From contig JAFCCK010000030.1 in the NCBI GenBank assembly GCA_017610245.1, positions 1 to 9,309 on the forward strand: a DNA stretch of 9,309 nucleotides. Reading direction: 5' to 3'. The notes beneath the pieces are model-generated. The model was not told where the DNA came from, searched no databases, and worked only from the letters and a program-made list of their open reading frames with translations. This stretch comes from Candidatus Iainarchaeum sp. Its GTDB lineage: Archaea; Iainarchaeota; Iainarchaeia; Iainarchaeales; GCA-2688035. Position numbers and translations under genes: made by a program. This document shows, one piece after another, positions 6,034 through 9,309 of the stretch; within the stretch, counting starts at the first letter, position 1, and each line of letters begins with the position of its first letter.

Positions 6034-6731
6034 TCATTGCCTTTCAATGCGTCCTTTTTTAGGGGATATCTCCCGCAGGTTTCCTTTTCAGGGCAATAGC
6101 CAAGCTTTTCGCAGATTGCCCCTGCAGCAGCAAACAAGTCGGGAGCAGCTTGCTTGCACAATTCAAGCATTTTGTTTGCCAATGCCCTGATTTCCCATTG
6201 GGCTCTGCTACAACAGCGCCTTTCAAAGAAATTGTAGAGCGAGCGGGTATTCATTGTAACAACAATGCGAGTTTCTGTTGCATTGGGCAATAGAAAGCGG
6301 GCATCCTCTGCTTTCGCTGTTTTTAGCAATTCCTCATAGGCTTTTTCAGCCTTTTCCATTGAATCCAGGAACAATTTGTATGCTTTTTCATCTGCCTTTA
6401 TTTTTGGCGGAACAATGAAATTGAAGCCTTTTTCCTTTACATATCTTTGGCTTTGCTGGGAATAAGAGGCAATTCTGTGGCGAACAAGTTGGTGTGAGCA
6501 TGCCCTAGAGATGCCCTCTATTGCAAAGGTGAAGGAAGCGTGCTCCAGGGGAGAGAAATGCCCTGCTTTGGCTAAATGGGCAATGAGCTTTTTCGCATAC
6601 TCTGGAGAAACCTTTTTTTTCAGCTCCTCAATATCAATGCCAGCATAACAGAGATGTGCAGCAGTGGCAGCAGTGATAGCTGGCTCTGGAGTGAATGTAA
6701 GCAGTTCAACCTTTAGCTTTGCCTCTCCCAT
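6030..6731 (-). CDS. thyX: Flavin-dependent thymidylate synthase
   Basis: A 233-residue ThyX that methylates dUMP to dTMP in the cytosol using methylenetetrahydrofolate (or a folate analogue), NADPH and FAD; it is unrelated to ThyA. The signature RHRIASYSQQSQRY (84-97) carries the RHR...S...S-x-RY residues for FAD and dUMP binding. Upstream GHFSPLEHASFTF (57-69) and the C-terminal LLPNATETR (147-155) plus FERRCCSRAQWEIR (169-182) with the conserved Arg residues are all intact. Length is typical (220-250). The C-terminal tail has Cys207, Cys213 and Cys219 (KLGYCPEKETCG), a small cysteine group that could bind a metal, although this is inferred. ATG 6731 has a TATA sequence about 32 bases upstream and a weak GGTGG before it. 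It is convergent with the basic protein gene and divergent from coaBC. Confidence 0.96.
   Translation of the reverse strand: MGEAKLKVELLTFTPEPAITAATAAHLCYAGIDIEELKKKVSPEYAKKLIAHLAKAGHFSPLEHASFTFAIEGISRACSHQLVRHRIASYSQQSQRYVKEKGFNFIVPPKIKADEKAYKLFLDSMEKAEKAYEELLKTAKAEDARFLLPNATETRIVVTMNTRSLYNFFERRCCSRAQWEIRALANKMLELCKQAAPDLFAAAGAICEKLGYCPEKETCGRYPLKKDALKGND
6053..6061 (+). terminator. Possible oligo-T terminator after the basic protein gene
   Basis: CCTTTTTTA, six consecutive T about 22 bases past the stop at 6033, lies within the 3' end of the convergent thyX gene. It could end plus-strand transcription in the simple archaeal way. There is no hairpin, so the call is tentative. Confidence 0.28.
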
Positions 6732-6757
6732 TGTCCCACCACTAAAAAGAGGCTAGA

Positions 6758-6769
6758 ATTTAATTAAAT
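6758..6769. promoter_or_regulatory. Palindromic TATA box shared by thyX and coaBC
   Basis: ATTTAATTAAAT is a perfect 12-base palindrome. Its centre is about 32 bases from the thyX ATG (6731, minus) and about 30 bases from the coaBC ATG (6793, plus). It is the only good TATA candidate for either gene in the 61-base gap, so one symmetric element probably serves both directions, with start sites at or just before each start codon. Confidence 0.55.
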
Positions 6770-6792
6770 ACCTTTCCTCGCGCAATAATTTC

Positions 6793-7995
6793 ATGCACCC
6801 AACGAAGAAAATTAAAGGGAGTAAGGGCAATTCGCTTGCGGGAAAAACAATTGTGCTAGGCATAACTGGTAGCATTGCTGCAGTGCGATGTGTGGAATTG
6901 GCTCGCGAATTGGTAAGGAGAGGGGCAGAAGTGCAGGCTGTAATGACAAGGGAGGGACAGCGCATACTGCACCCTAATGCGATGGAGTATGCAACAGGGA
7001 ATCCTGTTGTTACAGAGCTGACTGGAAAAGTGGAGCATGTGCACTTTTGCGGTGTGGATGGAAAGGCGGATTTGCTGCTGATTGCACCATGCACTGCAAA
7101 CACCATTGGGAAAATTGTATGGGGCATAGATGACACTACTGTGAGCAGCTTTGCTACAACAGCCTTGGGCAGTAAGAAGAAGATTTTGCTTGTTCCAGCA
7201 ATGCATGAATCAATGTATGAGAACAAATTTGTGGAAGAGAATCTTGCGCAGCTAAAGGGGCTTGGAGTGGGCTTTGTAAAGCCGAGAATGGAGGAAAAGG
7301 CTGCAAAATTTCCTGCTGTGGGGGAAATTGTGCTTGAGTGTGAAAGGGCTTTGGGAAAAGGGCTCTTGAGGGGGAAGAAAGTGGTGATTGTTAGCGGGGC
7401 AACGCAGGAGGATATTGACAGTATAAGGGTGATAACGAACAGGGCAAGCGGGAAAACTGGCAGGGAGATAGCAAAGGAGTGCTATAGGCAGCAAGCGGAA
7501 GTATGCATTGTGCATAATTATGAGGGAATTGCTCATGGCATAAAGAACCTGAGGGTTAGAACAGGCAGGGAGATGCATGAGGCAGTTCTTGGCGAACTGG
7601 AAAAGGGCTATGACTTATACATAACCCCTGCTGCCCTAACTGACTTTACACTGGAGAAGAGCGAGGAAAAAATACGGGGCGGGAAGCCCCTAACACTGCA
7701 TTTGAAGCCAAAGCCAAAACTGATTGAAATAGTTAGGGAACGCTTTCCAAAAATTGAGATTGTTGCGTTCAAGGCGGAAGTGGGCATGGGTGAGGAAAGG
7801 ATGATTGAAAAGGCAAGGAAGAAGCTGCAGGAGCTGGGGAGCAAGCTGGTTGTAGCAAATGATGTGAAGGAAGAAGGGCTCGGAACGGATGACAATACTG
7901 TGCTTATTGTTTCTGCCGCGAAAGTAAGGAAAGTTTCTGGACCAAAGGAGGAGATTGCAAGGGTAGTGGTGGAGGAAATAGCAAAGGCCCTTTGA
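6793..7995 (+). CDS. coaBC: Bifunctional CoaBC: phosphopantothenate-cysteine ligase / decarboxylase
   Basis: A 400-residue cytosolic enzyme for two steps of coenzyme A synthesis: it joins cysteine to 4'-phosphopantothenate, then decarboxylates the product to 4'-phosphopantetheine. The N-terminal FMN-binding CoaC half shows GITGSIAAVRCVELA (23-37), the likely catalytic His in KVEHVHF (His82), APCTANTIGK (98-107) and PAMHESMYEN (135-144), the archaeal form of the PxMNxxMW substrate clamp. The C-terminal CoaB half shows SGATQEDID (201-209), ITNRASGKTG (214-223), PAALTDF (279-285), KPKPKL (305-310), VAFKAE (324-329) and VANDV (354-358). The MHPTKKIKG start, in frame and leaderless, fits the family's usual N-terminus. 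Length is typical. It is followed 61 bases later on the same strand by aspartate kinase, which has its own promoter, so the two need not be an operon. Confidence 0.95.
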   Translation: MHPTKKIKGSKGNSLAGKTIVLGITGSIAAVRCVELARELVRRGAEVQAVMTREGQRILHPNAMEYATGNPVVTELTGKVEHVHFCGVDGKADLLLIAPCTANTIGKIVWGIDDTTVSSFATTALGSKKKILLVPAMHESMYENKFVEENLAQLKGLGVGFVKPRMEEKAAKFPAVGEIVLECERALGKGLLRGKKVVIVSGATQEDIDSIRVITNRASGKTGREIAKECYRQQAEVCIVHNYEGIAHGIKNLRVRTGREMHEAVLGELEKGYDLYITPAALTDFTLEKSEEKIRGGKPLTLHLKPKPKLIEIVRERFPKIEIVAFKAEVGMGEERMIEKARKKLQELGSKLVVANDVKEEGLGTDDNTVLIVSAAKVRKVSGPKEEIARVVVEEIAKAL

Positions 7996-8018
7996 CGAAT
8001 TTCATACCTTTATGTTAG

Positions 8019-8031
8019 TTTTTAATTATTT
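8019..8031 (+). promoter_or_regulatory. TATA-like box before aspartate kinase, overlapping T-rich coaBC end
   Basis: TTTTTAATTATTT, centred about 32 bases before the ATG at 8057, predicts a transcript start near 8051. The two T runs in 8019-8033 follow the coaBC stop by about 25 bases, so the same tract could also act as the oligo-T terminator of coaBC. No separate terminator is seen. Confidence 0.42.
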
Positions 8032-8056
8032 TTCGTATGGGAGTTTTTTGGGAAGT

Positions 8057-9309
8057 ATGCGTACAGTAATGAAATTTGGTGGCAGTATTCTAAGCGACAA
8101 GGAAGATTTACGCAGGATAGCTGAACTTGTGAAGAAAAGGCGCGAGGGGGGAGAGGAGCTCTGCCTCGTGGTTTCCGCCTTTAAGGGAGTTACAGATTCG
8201 TTGATTGAGGCGAGTGAAAACGCATTGCGAGAGGAATCCTCAATAGAAAAATTTTTGGCTGGGGCAAGGGAAAAACACTTTGGGCTTATTGCTGATTTGG
8301 AGAACGAGAGAGCACAAAAGCTCGGAAGCAAAAAGCTGAAGGAAAGAATAGAAGTATTGGGGAGGGCCCTCTATGGAATAAACTATTTGGGGGAATTGAG
8401 CGAGAGAAGCAAGGCACTGATTTATACCTTTGGGGAAAGGCTGAGCGCGGTTATTGTTGAGGCGCATTTGAATGAAGCAGGTGTTAAAGCAAGGGCAATT
8501 GATGCAGACGAAGCGATAGTAACAGAGTGCAATTTTGCTGCAGCAAATCCAATAATGGATAAAACGAGGGAAAAGGTGAAGGACAATTTGGAGGAATTGC
8601 TGAAAGAGTTTGTTGTGGTTGTTACTGGCTATTTTGGAGCTGATGAAGCAGGGCGTATAACCTGCCTTGGGAGAGGCGGCTCTGATTTTTCAGCTGGGAT
8701 ACTGGCAAATGCTTTGGATGCAAATTCACTGGAATTATGGAAGGATGTGGATGGTTTTATGAGTGCTGACCCTAAGGCAGTAGAGGAAGCAAAGTTGCTT
8801 GAATCACTGAGCTATGATGAAGCAGAGGAGCTGGGATATTTTGGAGCGAAGATACTGCACCCAAGAACAATTGCCCCCATGAGAGAGAAAAAAATAAAGG
8901 CAGTAGTGAAAAACATCCTGAAATTAGAGGAGCAGGGCACAATAATTTCAGAGGAAAAGAAGGAGCATAGTGGAATTGTGAAAAGCATCGCAACACAGAA
9001 AGATATCGCAGTGGTTTATTTGAAAAGTGCAGCCATAGTTGGAATTCCTGGAGCACTCGCCAAGATTTTTTCTGCCCTTTCGAATAATGGCATAAGCGTT
9101 GACCTTGTCTCAACATCTGAAACTGCTGTTTCAATTACCATAAATGAGGCAGATTTGGAGAAAGCGAAGGAAGCTCTGGAAAAGTGCCCCATCCCGTTTG
9201 AGTCAATGCAGTTTGATAGCAATGTTGCGATGGTTGGCATTATTGGGGAGGGTATGCGGGGTAAGCCCGGGGTTGCTGGAAGGCTGTTCAGCTGTTTGGG
9301 TAAGGGAGG
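8057..9309 (+). CDS. Aspartate kinase (C-terminus beyond window)
   Basis: The first 417 residues of a monofunctional-looking aspartokinase, which phosphorylates aspartate as the first step toward lysine, threonine, methionine and diaminopimelate. Kinase motifs in order: KFGGS (6-10), SAFKGVTDSLI (40-50), TFGERLSA (124-131), GRGGSDFSAGILANAL (205-220), LWKDVDGFMSADPK (227-240) and LSYDEAEELGYFGAKILHPRTI (251-272). A first ACT domain spans about 317-376 (IVGIPGALAKIFSALSNNGI...), and a second starts at about 389 (VAMVGIIGEGM) and is cut by the window edge. Paired ACT domains usually give feedback inhibition by lysine or threonine. ATG 8057 (MRTVMKFGG) is preferred to ATG 8069 because of the promoter distance and family N-termini. 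Whether a homoserine dehydrogenase domain follows cannot be seen, so I give no symbol (lysC or thrA). Confidence 0.95.
   Translation, partial: MRTVMKFGGSILSDKEDLRRIAELVKKRREGGEELCLVVSAFKGVTDSLIEASENALREESSIEKFLAGAREKHFGLIADLENERAQKLGSKKLKERIEVLGRALYGINYLGELSERSKALIYTFGERLSAVIVEAHLNEAGVKARAIDADEAIVTECNFAAANPIMDKTREKVKDNLEELLKEFVVVVTGYFGADEAGRITCLGRGGSDFSAGILANALDANSLELWKDVDGFMSADPKAVEEAKLLESLSYDEAEELGYFGAKILHPRTIAPMREKKIKAVVKNILKLEEQGTIISEEKKEHSGIVKSIATQKDIAVVYLKSAAIVGIPGALAKIFSALSNNGISVDLVSTSETAVSITINEADLEKAKEALEKCPIPFESMQFDSNVAMVGIIGEGMRGKPGVAGRLFSCLGKG

Noticed and set aside
6753..7226. 157-codon minus-strand frame over the start of coaBC
   Set aside because: It overlaps well-conserved CoaC motifs and the shared promoter, and the translation shows no recognisable domain.

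Overview
The window reads as a gene-dense stretch of an archaeal chromosome carrying mostly housekeeping metabolism. The evidence for Archaea is direct. Nearly every gene start has an A/T-rich TATA-like box centred about 27-36 bases upstream, with a leader that is absent or very short and usually no strong Shine-Dalgarno site. The proteins fit as well: a long-chain prenyl diphosphate synthase of the kind that feeds ether-lipid synthesis, an archaeal-style CoaBC with a PAMH motif, and a stand-alone Cas4-like nuclease. The compact, overlapping gene layout and the style of the Cas4-like and prenyl synthase proteins suggest a DPANN-type lineage (for example Diapherotrites or Micrarchaeota), but that placement is an inference and weak.

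Layout. 1-504 (minus) is the N-terminal part of an unrecognised coiled-coil protein that leaves the window. It is divergent from 612-1271 (plus), a Cas4-like PD-(D/E)XK nuclease with an iron-sulfur cysteine set, and a 14-base palindrome lies between their promoters. 1275-1496 (minus) is a small two-helix membrane protein, convergent with the nuclease gene and divergent from 1598-2662 (plus), a polyprenyl (probably geranylgeranyl) diphosphate synthase. 2659-5331 (minus) is pyruvate, phosphate dikinase; its stop codon overlaps that of the prenyl synthase. 5443-6033 (plus) is a very basic protein of unknown function, divergent from the dikinase, whose stop overlaps that of 6030-6731 (minus), the flavin-dependent thymidylate synthase ThyX. 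ThyX is divergent from 6793-7995 (plus), bifunctional CoaBC, and one symmetric TATA sequence sits between the two. 8057-9309 (plus) is aspartate kinase, cut by the window end inside its second ACT domain.

How the genes work together. They do not form one pathway. Each supplies a different core need: isoprenoid lipids, pyruvate/PEP interconversion, dTMP, coenzyme A and aspartate-family amino acids. Neighbours are almost all divergent or convergent, so most genes are probably transcribed alone; coaBC and the aspartate kinase gene are the only adjacent pair on the same strand. I found no rRNA or tRNA gene, CRISPR array, insertion sequence or phage gene. No clear new multi-gene system is visible. 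The parts most worth attention are the solo Cas4-like nuclease with its divergent coiled-coil neighbour, the basic unknown protein next to the dikinase, the small membrane protein, and the shared palindromic promoter.
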